DNA of 64,000 bases from Emcibacter nanhaiensis (GTDB lineage: Bacteria > Pseudomonadota > Alphaproteobacteria > Sphingomonadales > Emcibacteraceae), in the NCBI RefSeq assembly GCF_006385175.1, contig NZ_VFIY01000010.1, forward strand, positions 162,900 through 226,899. The letters are read 5' to 3'. The position numbers and the translations under genes are program-made. Shown one piece after another: positions 50,439 to 59,935 of the stretch. Each line of letters opens with the position of its first letter. The stretch's first letter is position 1. The notes below the pieces were generated by a model that was given only the letters and a program-made list of their open reading frames with translations, had not been told where the DNA came from and did not search any database.

Positions 50439-51644
50439 CTAGCTCATAATCCCCTCATCGTTGAGCTTTTTCTGCTCCTCTTCAGAAAGACCGAGGATTT
50501 CCCCCAGCACATAGTCGGTATGATCCCCCAGCTTTGGCGCACCGTCTGTGATCGCCGCCCCCCGGGTCATTTTCGCCCCGGGGCCGACAATGGTTTTGGT
50601 CTCGCCGTCAAACTCGGTAACGTCGGGATAGAAGCCGCGCTGCCAGAAGGTCTGGTCGGAGATCAGGTCGAGGGTGTTCTGGCTTTTGCCGGCGGCAATC
50701 CCCTTGTTCTGAAGTGCTGCGACCAGTTCCCCGACATCCTGGGACTTAGTCCACTCCCCAACCAGCCGGTCGAGTTCCTCGATATTGGCTGTGCGGCTCG
50801 CCAGGCTTGCGAAACGGTCATCCCCGGCAAGTCCCATGACGTCGGCCAGCGCGGACCAGGCCTCATCGGAGGAGACGGCAATGCTGATCCAGTCTTCGCC
50901 CTGGCAGGGATAGACGCCATGGGGGGCCATCTCGGCATGACGGTTGCCGTCGCAGGCATGTTCCACCCCGTTCATGGTATACTCCATAACGGTATCGGCA
51001 ATCATGCCGGTCATGGTTTCACAGGCGGACACATCCACAAACTGACCGACCCCGGTCCGGCGGCTGTGCAGAAGGGCCACGAGGCCGGCATAGGCCGCGG
51101 CGGTGCCATAGGTGGAATCCGCATAGCGCACATTAATCCCGGTCGGCGCCTGGCCTTCATAGCCCACCAGGGCACTGAGACCGCCGACCGCGTTAAAACA
51201 GGGCGCATAGCCGGTCTGGTAGGCGAGCGGGCCGTCATTACCATACATGCCCATGGAAATATAGACCAGACCCGGATTGATTTTCCGGGCCACGTCGTAG
51301 CCGAGGCCAAGCCGGTCCATGGCGCCCGGGCGCAGGTTCTCCACCAGGATGTCGGTCTCTTTCAGGAGATCGAGGATCAGCTGGATGCCCTTCTCGCTTT
51401 TCATGTTGATCTGGGCGCTCAGCTTCTGCGGATTGACGGACTGGAAGCCGCGGGCCTTGTTGATGTCCCCGGTCAGGCTGTCATAACGGGTGAGGTCAAT
51501 GGCGCCCTGGCTTTCAATCTTGATGACTTCGGCGCCAAGAAAGGCGAAATGCTTGCCGGTTTCCGGCCCGGCCCAGACTTTTGATAACTCGACCACGCGG
51601 ACGCCTTGAAGCGGGCCGCCTCTTTTGCTGTTCACATTGGCCAT
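50439..51644 (-). CDS. CaiB/BaiF-family CoA-transferase, subunit 1 of a pair
   Basis: A 401-residue class III CoA-transferase in normal domain order. The N-terminus has VRVVELSKVWAGPETGKHFA with FLGAEVIKIESQG; the candidate catalytic Asp is in VRYADSTYGTAAAY (about 175). The start codon shares its A with the stop of the previous gene (TAATG), so the two CaiB genes are strictly coupled, like the BbsE/BbsF pair of benzylsuccinate CoA-transferase. It probably transfers CoA from succinyl-CoA or similar to a pathway acid. Confidence 0.9.
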   Translation of the reverse strand: MANVNSKRGGPLQGVRVVELSKVWAGPETGKHFAFLGAEVIKIESQGAIDLTRYDSLTGDINKARGFQSVNPQKLSAQINMKSEKGIQLILDLLKETDILVENLRPGAMDRLGLGYDVARKINPGLVYISMGMYGNDGPLAYQTGYAPCFNAVGGLSALVGYEGQAPTGINVRYADSTYGTAAAYAGLVALLHSRRTGVGQFVDVSACETMTGMIADTVMEYTMNGVEHACDGNRHAEMAPHGVYPCQGEDWISIAVSSDEAWSALADVMGLAGDDRFASLASRTANIEELDRLVGEWTKSQDVGELVAALQNKGIAAGKSQNTLDLISDQTFWQRGFYPDVTEFDGETKTIVGPGAKMTRGAAITDGAPKLGDHTDYVLGEILGLSEEEQKKLNDEGIMS

Positions 51645-52825
51645 TATTTCTCTCCTCCACTGACAGACGCCATGGGCTCGTCGCTATGTTGCCCCAGGAG
51701 CGGGGCCGGCGACGTGATCTGCGCCGGAGTTTCGCTCATCCGATAGGGCACCGTCGGGTAGAGCGCAGTGCCCTGGACCGGATGGTTGACTTCGGTAAAA
51801 TACTCGCGGTGCTGATATTGCGGCGACGCCAGCAGATCCTTGGGCGTATTGACCGGCACCAGGGTAATGCCGAGTGCCTGCGCCTCGGCCGCCGCCTCAT
51901 CCTTGCTTTTGCTCTTGAGCCACTCACACAGGTCGCGCCGGCAGTTCGCGATCCGTTCCGGCGTCAGCCCCTTCATCAGCCAGTCAGACGGAAGATCCTT
52001 GGCCCAGTCCGGATGGCCGACAAGCTGTTTATAACCTTCCCAGTGCTGTGGCGTCGCCATGAACACATAGATGAAGCCGTCCCTGCAGGGGAAAATCCCC
52101 GCCGGGCCGAACAGGTCAAAGGCGTTGCGGCTGGCGCTGACGTCCATCTCCCCGGCAACAAACTGGGCCAGCACATAGTCGGCGCGCGAAGCCATCACTT
52201 CATGCATGGAGACATCGATGAACTGGCCTTTTTTCGACTCTTCGCGCTCATAAAGAGCAGACGCCACATACATAGCGGCTTCCATGCCCGCTTCATAACT
52301 GACCAGAAAGCGGCCCGGACCCTTGAGCGGCGGCCGCTGATCGTAACCCCCGCCCGGAGTATGGTAGCCCCAGCCGCTGCTGTGGAAGACGGTCAGGTCC
52401 TCTGCGTTTTGCCGGTCCTCCGGCGGGTTCTGGCCGAAAGCGGTGATCGAACAGAGCACCACCCCGGGCCGTTTATCCTGAAACGAGACCGGATCCAGGC
52501 CGACGTCCCCAAGCCAGCCGCTCCGGTGGTCATCAATCACCACATCCACATGATCCAGCAACTTGCCCAGCGCCAGCATCCCTTCCTCACGGGACAGGTC
52601 AAGGGCTACGGATTTCTTGTTGGTGTTCAGATAGGCAAACAGGCCGCTTTTCTCTGTGCCTGCTTCGCCGCCGGCAAAGGGGCCCATGTTCCGTGTCGGG
52701 CTGCCGCTGCCGGGCCGCTCGATCTTGATGACATCGGCGCCAAAATCGGCAAGAAGTTTTCCGCAATATTCTCCACTTACATTTTCCGCAAGCTCGAGAA
52801 CTCGATAAGTGTTCAAGGCAGTCAT
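51644..52825 (-). CDS. CaiB/BaiF-family CoA-transferase, subunit 2 of a pair
   Basis: A 393-residue class III CoA-transferase: YRVLELAENVSGEYCGKLLA, then DFGADVIKIERPGSGSPTRN at the N-terminus. The catalytic region around residues 150-185 is more diverged than in its partner, with no clear catalytic Asp visible. A division of labour inside a heteromeric transferase is possible. It is upstream of the other CaiB gene in the same operon, with an atypical crotonase gene before it. Confidence 0.88.
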   Translation of the reverse strand: MTALNTYRVLELAENVSGEYCGKLLADFGADVIKIERPGSGSPTRNMGPFAGGEAGTEKSGLFAYLNTNKKSVALDLSREEGMLALGKLLDHVDVVIDDHRSGWLGDVGLDPVSFQDKRPGVVLCSITAFGQNPPEDRQNAEDLTVFHSSGWGYHTPGGGYDQRPPLKGPGRFLVSYEAGMEAAMYVASALYEREESKKGQFIDVSMHEVMASRADYVLAQFVAGEMDVSASRNAFDLFGPAGIFPCRDGFIYVFMATPQHWEGYKQLVGHPDWAKDLPSDWLMKGLTPERIANCRRDLCEWLKSKSKDEAAAEAQALGITLVPVNTPKDLLASPQYQHREYFTEVNHPVQGTALYPTVPYRMSETPAQITSPAPLLGQHSDEPMASVSGGEK

Positions 52826-52862
52826 TCACGGCTCCCTGTATCTATTGTAATCTCTGCTAAAC

Positions 52863-53822
52863 TCATTTCTTCTCACGACCCGAACGGCTAAGCCGCCATT
52901 CCGGCGGGAATTTCTCTTCGGCTTCCTTGACCGCTTTGGCCAGACCTTTTTTCATCACCTCAGGGGTGAGACCGAATTCACCTTCCTCAACCTTTTCGAC
53001 GCCGCTGGCGGCGAGCCCCTCGAACAGGCCACTCAGGATGCTGCCGAAATATTCGCCGCGCTGCTGCTTATACATTTCCATGAAAGTTTTCTGCATGACG
53101 ATCCGGTCGGTGGTGCCGTTGTTGGCGCAGGCCAGGGCGTATTTCTGCACCTCGTCTTCCAGCTGATCCCGCGGCACCACCTTGTTAACGAAGTCGCATT
53201 TTTCCATTTCGTCGGCAGTAAAGGGACGGCCGGTGAACAGCATCTCCTGGAATTTGCGCAAGCCAATGGTTTCGATCCAGGTCCACATACGCGGGGCAAA
53301 GCCCATGTAGCGGAAGGCGGCGTGGCCAAACAGGGCATCGTCGGAGGCAATAACGATATCCGCATCTCCGGCCTGGTAGAAATGCCAGCCGTAGCAATAG
53401 CCCTTGACCTCGACAATGCTGATTTTCTTGAATTCCTGCAGGCTGCGGCAGCCGCCACGGACCGAGGCATAATGGGTGCAGATATTCTGGGCGAACCGGA
53501 AGCTGTCCATTGCCGGATATTTGACGTCGGCCCCTTCCTCGAAACCAAATTCATAAAGGATATCACCGCTGTACATGCGTTGCTGCTGCTCCGGCAGGTC
53601 GGCGCCGGTGCCGAAATCATCCCCCTCGCCGCGCAGCACCAGAACCTTGACCTCATCATCCACATTGGCCTGGTGCAGGAGCTCCGCATAGCGCATCCGC
53701 ATATCCGTATCCGGCGCATTCATCTTGTCGGGGCGACGGAGAGTGATATAGGCAATCTTGTTCTCGACATCCTTTTCATAGGTCATCATTTCTTCGGCGG
53801 TTCTCGTCTCCGCTTTACTCAT
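52863..53822 (-). CDS. Atypical crotonase-fold protein (catalytic glutamates not conserved)
   Basis: About 319 residues. The fold signatures are present: ITLRRPDKMNAPDTDMRMRY, FGTGADLPEQQQRM and VKGYCYGWHFYQAGDADIVI. In the two positions that hold catalytic Glu in enoyl-CoA hydratase, this protein reads Tyr (GWHFYQAGD) and a non-acidic stretch (FGHAAFRYMGFAP). Another reaction, such as decarboxylation or C-C bond hydrolysis, is therefore more likely than simple hydration. The ATG at 53822 follows AAGGAG. It lies directly upstream of the tandem CaiB genes. Confidence 0.8.
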   Translation of the reverse strand: MSKAETRTAEEMMTYEKDVENKIAYITLRRPDKMNAPDTDMRMRYAELLHQANVDDEVKVLVLRGEGDDFGTGADLPEQQQRMYSGDILYEFGFEEGADVKYPAMDSFRFAQNICTHYASVRGGCRSLQEFKKISIVEVKGYCYGWHFYQAGDADIVIASDDALFGHAAFRYMGFAPRMWTWIETIGLRKFQEMLFTGRPFTADEMEKCDFVNKVVPRDQLEDEVQKYALACANNGTTDRIVMQKTFMEMYKQQRGEYFGSILSGLFEGLAASGVEKVEEGEFGLTPEVMKKGLAKAVKEAEEKFPPEWRLSRSGREKK

Positions 53823-53872
53823 AACCCTGCTCCTTATCTTTCCTGATCTATTGGGAATCGCATGGCCTGGCC

Positions 53873-54178
53873 CTACGCTTCCGGCCGCTCGACATGGGCA
53901 CGAATGGCGCCGGTCTCTGAATCGACCCATCCGTGGCTGGCGGCGTAGTTTATCATTTTTTCGAAATTTTGCTGCCAGCCGGCCTGACCCGCTGCCGGCG
54001 CCTGGGAGACAATCCATTCCCGCCTGATAAAGAAATTATCCTGACCGTCAGCGTATCCAACCGACCCGGCCAGTTTTCCTTCTACCTCTTCGATCTCCAG
54101 TCCGGACACGATCTTGAAACCGTCGAAGCGATCTGCCTCTTCAAGAATAACGCCACTGTCTGACACGATGATTTGCAT
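53873..54178 (-). CDS. Hypothetical protein, 101 residues
   Basis: Start at 54178 with AAAGGAAC upstream; the longer frame back to 54286 crosses the hairpin at 54238-54268 and is less likely. The sequence (opening MQIIVSDSGVILEEADRFDG) is acidic and soluble, with no motif I recognise. It lies between an LLM monooxygenase gene and the crotonase in the same orientation, so it is probably co-transcribed. Confidence 0.6.
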   Translation of the reverse strand: MQIIVSDSGVILEEADRFDGFKIVSGLEIEEVEGKLAGSVGYADGQDNFFIRREWIVSQAPAAGQAGWQQNFEKMINYAASHGWVDSETGAIRAHVERPEA

Positions 54179-54237
54179 CCCTGTTCCTTTTATTTTGCCG
54201 CACTTGCCGAAAGACCGGCTGACCCTATTGACGGGAA

Positions 54238-54268
54238 CGGATACCCCGCCGCAGGGACAGGGTATCCG
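54238..54268 (-). terminator. Hairpin downstream of the second LLM gene
   Basis: A 9-bp perfect stem (CGGATACCC and GGGTATCCG) in the 120-bp gap between the LLM gene and the small hypothetical gene. No U-tract follows. Confidence 0.4.
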
Positions 54269-54298
54269 GTCTGAGGTGGCACTCAATTTTTGAGTTGG

Positions 54299-55459
54299 TT
54301 ATTTATCTGCCTCCGTCTGGGCCGCATGCTTCTCGAAGGCGCGTTGAGCGGCCTGCTGGAAGGTTTTGAAATATTCTTCCGCGTGCTCACCCTGCCAGTC
54401 GAAGGATTTCTGGCGGCTGACGTTGTCGCCGTTGATCTCGGGCAGTACGTAGCGCATCATCATTTCCAGCGAGCGTTTCTTGTTCTCGAAGGTTGCCCAG
54501 TTCTTGTCCAGCAGCAGCAGAGTGCCGAAGTCCGGAACTTTTTCTTCCAGGCGACGAATCTGGGCGACCGCATCATCCGGGGTCCCGACCACGGCTTCGC
54601 CACGCTCGATCAGGTCCTCCAGGGTCACATCCATTCCTTCGTTGGCCACATGGGCGGTCTGGTTGGCGAAATAGCGCTGGGTAACCTCAAAGCCTTTACG
54701 GGCCTGGTCCATGGCTTCATCCCGGGTCTCGGCAATATGCATGTCCGTGGCACAGCGCAGCACTGCCGGATTCATGGTACGGCCATATTTTTCAGCGGTA
54801 TCACAGGCGATCTTCCAGTTGCCGGCCAGGGCGTCATAGCCATCCGGGCTGGTCGCCGCCAGGCACAGCATCGCCGTATCATATTTTGCCGCCAGGGTAC
54901 CGCCGCTCGGAGAGAAGGCACTGGCCACACCAATGGGGAGCGAGCCGGGACCGTTATAGGGAAGCAGATGACAATGGGCATCGTTCAGGTCGTACCAGCT
55001 GGTTTTCTCGGTCACCCATTCGCCGGCGAGAAGGCGGGAAATCACACTGATCCCCTCGTCCAGCTTGTCACGGGATTCCCGCGCATCCAGGCCCAGCATA
55101 TGGGCATCGGCAGTCAGCAGGCCGGGGCCGCCACCAAACAGCAGGCGACCGCGGGTCTGGTGGTCGAGCTGGCACAGGCGGTTGGCCGTCATCAGCGGAT
55201 TATGGTACGGCAGCGTGATCACGCCGGTGCCGAGCTTGATACTCTTGGTCCGTTCCGCCGCCGCAGCAACCATCAGCTCCGGAGACATGATGATCTCGTA
55301 GCCGCCGGAATGATGCTCGCCGAACCAGATTTCCGACATGCCGATCTCGTCAGCGAACTGGGTGATTTGCAGATCCCGCTCAATACACAGGGTCGGATTT
55401 TCGTAGAGTGGATGGAACGGCGGAATGAACAGGCCGAGCTTTAATCTATTTTTACGCAA
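54299..55459 (-). CDS. Luciferase-like (LLM) flavin-dependent monooxygenase, second copy
   Basis: A 386-residue LLM-class oxidoreductase: LGLFIPPFHPLYENPTLCIE, IWFGEHHSGGYEIIMSPELM, then LGTGVITLPYHNPLMTANRL and DHQTRGRLLFGGGPGLL. It is more canonical than the copy at 41.4 kb and belongs to the bacterial luciferase alpha/beta-like group. It needs reduced FMN, which could come from the C1-type reductase. The substrate is unknown; ketone or alkyl-chain oxygenation is plausible. Confidence 0.88.
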   Translation of the reverse strand: MRKNRLKLGLFIPPFHPLYENPTLCIERDLQITQFADEIGMSEIWFGEHHSGGYEIIMSPELMVAAAAERTKSIKLGTGVITLPYHNPLMTANRLCQLDHQTRGRLLFGGGPGLLTADAHMLGLDARESRDKLDEGISVISRLLAGEWVTEKTSWYDLNDAHCHLLPYNGPGSLPIGVASAFSPSGGTLAAKYDTAMLCLAATSPDGYDALAGNWKIACDTAEKYGRTMNPAVLRCATDMHIAETRDEAMDQARKGFEVTQRYFANQTAHVANEGMDVTLEDLIERGEAVVGTPDDAVAQIRRLEEKVPDFGTLLLLDKNWATFENKKRSLEMMMRYVLPEINGDNVSRQKSFDWQGEHAEEYFKTFQQAAQRAFEKHAAQTEADK

Positions 55460-55550
55460 GTTATTTCTCCTCAGGTGCTCCCAGAACCCGGACAGGACAC
55501 ATTAAGCAAGGCACCCTGTCCGCGATTATTTCACTCTCCGGAATGGGGCG

Positions 55551-56720
55551 TCAGATTTTCAGGTATTTGACGATATTTTCGGCGCAGATTTTGCGCGCGT
55601 TTTCAACGCCGACCGCATCCACGACACTTTTCAGGGAGGTTCTGGTGTACCCCAGAGTGCTCTCATTGTGCGGGTAATCTGTTGACCACATCGCCCGTTC
55701 CACACCGATCCGGTCGATCAGCTCAAGACCGAGCGGATCAACCATGAAGGACGCACACATATGCTTGTTCCAGTAATATTCCGGATCATGCTGCATTTTC
55801 CAGTTGTAGGTATGCTTGATGCTGGCATCGATATATTTGGCGTCCTGCAGGGTGGAAACCACCCAGTTGATCCCGCCTTCAAACCAGCCAACCTGCAGGT
55901 TCGGATGCCGGTCGAGAATGCCGCCGAAGGTATATTTGCCGAACATCTCGCGGAAGCTATTCACCAGCTGCAACAGGCCCATAGCCACCCGGTTATTCTC
56001 GTCATGGCCGAAATCACCTTCGCCGATATGGTGGGACACGGGAATGCCGGAATCCTCAATCTCTTCCCAGACCGGTTGCATTTTCAGGCTGGCATAGTCA
56101 ATTTTTTCGCCATCAGGGCTGGTCATGGCATTAAGCGGCATCAGGAAGGTTTTCAGCCCCAGCGACTTGAGCTGTTCCAGGTCTTTGCGGGTTTCCTTCG
56201 CGTCCCACCAGTTGATCAGGCCGACCGGATACAGCCGGTCCGGCGCCTGGTCCTTCCAGGCGGCGATATAGTCGTTGTAGATCCGGAAACATTCCCCTTT
56301 GATCTCATGATCCGGCCAGGCCAGGAGGCCAAGGACCTCGTTGGGGAAAACCAGTGCCTTGGAGACGCCCTCGGCCGACATATCTTCCAGGCGGGCCTCC
56401 ACATTGGCGGCATCACAGCCGGGCCGCTTCTCAAAATGGCTCACAACTTCAACAAAGGCTTCCGGCAGGACCGACTGGCCCATTACCATTCCGATCTGGA
56501 AAACGCCCTGTTCGTCCCGCCACAGGCGCGGTGCGCGGGGTTTCAGGCTTTCAGGCAGATTCTCGAAAAAGATATCCTCACCGACCGACACATGATCATC
56601 TGCGGAAAAGACTTCGGTTCCCGCCGGCAACCCAGTATCGCCCTCTTTCTGGGGACTGCGGTCATTGGGCGCACCATGCCCTTCGGGCGGAAAAATATCG
56701 GATAAGGGTTCGTCGAACAT
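55551..56720 (-). CDS. Amidohydrolase_2 (ACMSD-like) metal-dependent hydrolase/decarboxylase
   Basis: About 389 residues. The amidohydrolase_2 pattern is clear: VFSADDHVSVGEDIF at the N-terminus, VSHHIGEGDFGHD, FGGILDRHPNLQVGWFEGGI and WSTDYPHNES with the catalytic Asp. Family members include decarboxylases of aromatic acids (LigW, gamma-resorcylate decarboxylase) and ring hydrolases. The first metal site reads DxHV rather than the usual HxH, so metal content may differ. The ATG at 56720 has CTGGAG upstream; motif B lies 36 bp before it. Confidence 0.82.
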   Translation of the reverse strand: MFDEPLSDIFPPEGHGAPNDRSPQKEGDTGLPAGTEVFSADDHVSVGEDIFFENLPESLKPRAPRLWRDEQGVFQIGMVMGQSVLPEAFVEVVSHFEKRPGCDAANVEARLEDMSAEGVSKALVFPNEVLGLLAWPDHEIKGECFRIYNDYIAAWKDQAPDRLYPVGLINWWDAKETRKDLEQLKSLGLKTFLMPLNAMTSPDGEKIDYASLKMQPVWEEIEDSGIPVSHHIGEGDFGHDENNRVAMGLLQLVNSFREMFGKYTFGGILDRHPNLQVGWFEGGINWVVSTLQDAKYIDASIKHTYNWKMQHDPEYYWNKHMCASFMVDPLGLELIDRIGVERAMWSTDYPHNESTLGYTRTSLKSVVDAVGVENARKICAENIVKYLKI

Positions 56721-56755
56721 GTATTGGTCTCCAGTAAAGCTTGGATGTTGTAACT

Positions 56756-56770
56756 TAACTAACATTCTAG
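56756..56770 (-). promoter_or_regulatory. Motif B operator candidate (CTAGAATGTTAGTTA)
   Basis: Strong motif B match just upstream of the amidohydrolase_2 gene. An adjacent GTCTAGAC palindrome follows at 56773-56780. The remaining part of 56721-57038 holds the terminator below and no gene. Confidence 0.55.
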
Positions 56771-56929
56771 CAGTCTAGACATATGAAATCAACACACTTT
56801 CTGTCCGAAACTTCAATTTTCGGATCATATAGACAATTTCAGGATAGACATTTGAGCGAGACTTTCCTGTGAATACGTCCCGCAAATACTGGACTTCCCG
56901 AGGATTTTCTCCGGTTCCCCTCCTGCTGC

Positions 56930-56973
56930 AAAAAAAATGAGCCCCGTCTCCGGCACGCCGGGGACAGGGCTCA
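56930..56973 (-). terminator. Rho-independent terminator of the meta-pathway lower operon
   Basis: A long GC-rich stem (outer arms TGAGCCC at 56938-56944 and GGGCTCA at 56967-56973, inner arms GTC/GAC and CCGG/CCGG) with an eight-residue U-tract on the minus strand. It lies just beyond the DmpG-like stop codon. Confidence 0.9.
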
Positions 56974-57038
56974 CACTGCTTTCCGATTTGGTGATTCCAG
57001 GACGACAAATCGCCTTGGCAAACAGACTCGGAACCGCC

Positions 57039-58064
57039 TCAGGCGGCACTTTCCTTTTGCTTGAGAATATCAAGCGCCACATCGACGATCATATCCTCCT
57101 GGCCGCCGACCATTTTCCGGCGTCCCAGTTCCACCAGGATCTCGCGCACATCGAGGCCGTAGTTTTCCGCCGCCGTCTCGGCATGACGCAGGAAGGAACT
57201 GTATACCCCGGCATAGCCCAGCGACAGGGTTTCGCGATCCACCCGCACCGGACGATCCTGCAACGGCCGCACCAGGTTCTCCGCCGCATCCATTAGCTTG
57301 AACACATCACAGCCGTGGTTCCAGCCCATGCGATCGGCCGCGGCGATAAAGACCTCGAGCGGCGCATTGCCGGCCCCGGCCCCCATACCGGCCAGCGACG
57401 CATCAACACGGATGGCGCCGTTCTGCACCGCCACAATGGAGTTGGCCACGCCAAGGCTGAGATTGTGGTGGGCATGAATGCCGCGCTGGGTTTCCGGCTC
57501 CAGCACATCATCGAAAGCTTTCAGGCGGGCGGCCACGTCATCCATATTCTGGGCGCCGCCGCTATCCACCACATAAACGGTGGTGGCGCCATAGCTTTCC
57601 ATCAGCTTGGCCTGCTCGGCCAGATGCGCGGGCTCAATCATATGGCTCATCATCAGAAAGCCGATGGTGTCCATACCCATCTCCCGGGCGACGCCGATAT
57701 GCTGCTTAGACACGTCGGCCTCGGTACAATGGGTGGCGATACGTACGGACCGCACGCCAAGATCATAAGCCCGCTTCAGGTCTTCCTTGGTGCCGATACC
57801 CGGCAGCAACAGAGTGGTCAGCACCGCCTTGTCCAGCACGTCGGCCACGGCCTCGATCCATTCCCAGTCAGTATGGGCGCCAAAGCCATAGTTGAAGCTG
57901 GAACCGGTCAGCCCGTCGCCATGCGCCACTTCGATGGCGTCAACGCCAGCCTCTTCCAGGGCCCTGGCGATATCGCGCACATGGTCGATACTGTACATAT
58001 GGCGGATGGCGTGCATGCCGTCGCGCAGGGTCACATCCTGGATATAGAGTTTCTGGTCTGTCAT
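57039..58064 (-). CDS. 4-Hydroxy-2-oxovalerate aldolase (DmpG/MhpE/BphI type)
   Basis: A 341-residue HMGL-like TIM-barrel aldolase. [20 protein letters not shown] has the catalytic Arg and metal-binding Asp, and [16 protein letters not shown] supplies the HxH metal ligands. It cleaves 4-hydroxy-2-oxovalerate to pyruvate and acetaldehyde, channelled to the dehydrogenase encoded 11 bp upstream. Length and neighbour order match DmpFG of phenol degradation. Confidence 0.95.
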   Translation of the reverse strand: MTDQKLYIQDVTLRDGMHAIRHMYSIDHVRDIARALEEAGVDAIEVAHGDGLTGSSFNYGFGAHTDWEWIEAVADVLDKAVLTTLLLPGIGTKEDLKRAYDLGVRSVRIATHCTEADVSKQHIGVAREMGMDTIGFLMMSHMIEPAHLAEQAKLMESYGATTVYVVDSGGAQNMDDVAARLKAFDDVLEPETQRGIHAHHNLSLGVANSIVAVQNGAIRVDASLAGMGAGAGNAPLEVFIAAADRMGWNHGCDVFKLMDAAENLVRPLQDRPVRVDRETLSLGYAGVYSSFLRHAETAAENYGLDVREILVELGRRKMVGGQEDMIVDVALDILKQKESAA

Positions 58065-58075
58065 GGTCCTTCTCC

Positions 58076-59020
58076 TCAGGCCGCCTTGTTGAATTTGAGC
58101 CGGGCAATTTTCTCTGCGGTGCCCAGCGCTGCCGACGTCATGATGTCGAGGTTGCCCGCATAGGCCGGCAGGTAGTGCGCCGCCCCTTCCACTTCCAGAA
58201 AGACAGAGGTTTTCAGACCCTCAAACTCGCCGTAGCCGGGAATTTTGAGCGGATTGTTGGAGCCGAAACGCTCGAACTGCACCTTTTGTTTCAGCCGGTA
58301 GCCGGGCACATAGCTTTGCACGTCCTTGACCATCTGTTCGATGGAGGCCTCGACTTCCGCTTCGTCGGCCATTTCCGACAGGGTAAACACCGTATCGCGC
58401 ATCAGCAGCGGCGGTTCCGCCGGATTTAGGATGATGATGGCCTTGCCGCGACCGGCGCCGCCGACCTTTTCGATAGCGCGGCTGGTGGTCTCGGTAAACT
58501 CGTCAATATTGGCCCGGGTGCCGGGCCCCGCCGAACGGGACGAGATACTGGCCACGATCTCGGCGTAATGTACTTTTGCCACCCGGCTGACGGCGGCGAC
58601 AATGGGGATAGTCGCCTGACCGCCACAGGTCACCATATTCACATTCGGTTCGGACAGATTTTTTTCCATATTCACCACCGGCACCGTATAGGGGCCGATC
58701 GCCGCCGGCGTCAGGTCAACCAGAACCTTACCGGCCGCCCGGCACACCTCGTCATGGTGCTTGTGGGCATAAGCGGAGGTGGCGTCAAACACGATCTGGA
58801 TGTCCTGCCACTCTGGCATTTTCACCAGGCCTTCGATTCCCTCTGCGGTGATCGGCACGCCAAGACGTTCCGCCCGGGCAAGACCGTCGGAAGCCGGATC
58901 CACCCCGACCATGGCGCCCATTTCCAGGACATCGCTGGTACGCATGATTTTGATCATCAGGTCGGTACCGATATTGCCGGAGCCGATGATTGCTACTTTG
59001 GTTTTCGCTGCTTGAGACAT
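58076..59020 (-). CDS. Acetaldehyde dehydrogenase (acetylating) (DmpF/MhpF/BphJ type)
   Basis: A 314-residue NAD-dependent enzyme. The Rossmann motif is [17 protein letters not shown] and the acyl-accepting Cys132 lies in [11 protein letters not shown], the DmpF position. It converts acetaldehyde to acetyl-CoA in complex with the adjacent aldolase. It lies 14 bp after the hydratase gene and 11 bp before the aldolase gene. Confidence 0.95.
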   Translation of the reverse strand: MSQAAKTKVAIIGSGNIGTDLMIKIMRTSDVLEMGAMVGVDPASDGLARAERLGVPITAEGIEGLVKMPEWQDIQIVFDATSAYAHKHHDEVCRAAGKVLVDLTPAAIGPYTVPVVNMEKNLSEPNVNMVTCGGQATIPIVAAVSRVAKVHYAEIVASISSRSAGPGTRANIDEFTETTSRAIEKVGGAGRGKAIIILNPAEPPLLMRDTVFTLSEMADEAEVEASIEQMVKDVQSYVPGYRLKQKVQFERFGSNNPLKIPGYGEFEGLKTSVFLEVEGAAHYLPAYAGNLDIMTSAALGTAEKIARLKFNKAA

Positions 59021-59034
59021 AACTTTATTCCTTG

Positions 59035-59823
59035 TTACCGGTCCTGACTGACCGTGAAATTCACTGAGCCGACATTTTCGATTGAGGCTTCGAAGGCGTC
59101 ACCCGGCGCGATGGGCACCATCGGGCCCAAGGCCCCGGTCAGTACCACATCACCGGCTTTCAGGCCGTTGCCGAAACGAGCGCAGGTTTGTGCAAGCCAC
59201 AGAGCGGCATTAAACGGATGTCCGAGGCAGGCCTCCCCCTTGCCTTCTGAGACAATTTCGCCGTTGCGCTTGAGGATCATGCCGGCCGCCGCAAGATCGA
59301 TGTCTTTCCAGTCGCGCACCGGGCTGCCGAGCACATAAAGACCGCTGGAGGCATTATCGGCAACCGTATCGGCGAGGCGGATATCCCAGTCTTTGATCCG
59401 GCTGCCGACGATCTCAACAGACGGCATGATGTAGTCAATCGCCTCGACCAGTTCTTCGTAGGTCACGTCCTCATGATCCAGGTCGGCCTTGAGGATCAGG
59501 GCCAGTTCGGCCTCCGCCTTGGGCTGATGCATTTTGGAAAAGGGGACTTCAGCGCCGTCGGCATATTCCATGTCGGCCATCAGAACGCCAAAGTCAGGCT
59601 GATCGACACCAAGCTGCTTTTGAACGGCCTCGGAGGTGAGGCCGATTTTCCGGCCGCACAGACGACGCCCTTCCTTAAGCCACTGCTTTGTCAGGATGGA
59701 CTGCACGGCATAGCCGGCTTCGATGGTTTCACCGATCAGCTCCCGCACCGGGGCGCAGTACTGCCTGGTTTCATAGGCTTTGAGAATATTCTCGGCGGCA
59801 CGCTCTATATTTTCTGTGGTCAT
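59035..59823 (-). CDS. 2-Oxopent-4-enoate (2-hydroxypentadienoate) hydratase (DmpE/MhpD type)
   Basis: About 262 residues of the FAH-fold hydratase group. [50 protein letters not shown] and [20 protein letters not shown] are typical. It hydrates 2-hydroxypenta-2,4-dienoate to 4-hydroxy-2-oxovalerate. The ATG at 59823 is chosen, with AGGGAAAGAAG upstream. It is the first gene of the DmpEFG-like trio, divergent from IclR. Confidence 0.93.
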   Translation of the reverse strand: MTTENIERAAENILKAYETRQYCAPVRELIGETIEAGYAVQSILTKQWLKEGRRLCGRKIGLTSEAVQKQLGVDQPDFGVLMADMEYADGAEVPFSKMHQPKAEAELALILKADLDHEDVTYEELVEAIDYIMPSVEIVGSRIKDWDIRLADTVADNASSGLYVLGSPVRDWKDIDLAAAGMILKRNGEIVSEGKGEACLGHPFNAALWLAQTCARFGNGLKAGDVVLTGALGPMVPIAPGDAFEASIENVGSVNFTVSQDR

Positions 59824-59894
59824 TGTCTTCTTTCCCTCATCGCAATCTCCCATATCTTACGCAGGCATTATTTTTAAGCAACTTGCGCCGGCAG

Positions 59895-59910
59895 CATTAT
59901 TCCCATAATG
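59895..59910. promoter_or_regulatory. IclR operator candidate
   Basis: CATTAT-TCCC-ATAATG, a perfect 6-bp inverted repeat, lies in the 112-bp region between the divergent hydratase and IclR genes, 25 bp before the IclR start. Confidence 0.5.
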
Positions 59911-59935
59911 TGAGAAAAATTTCTGGAGACCATTG

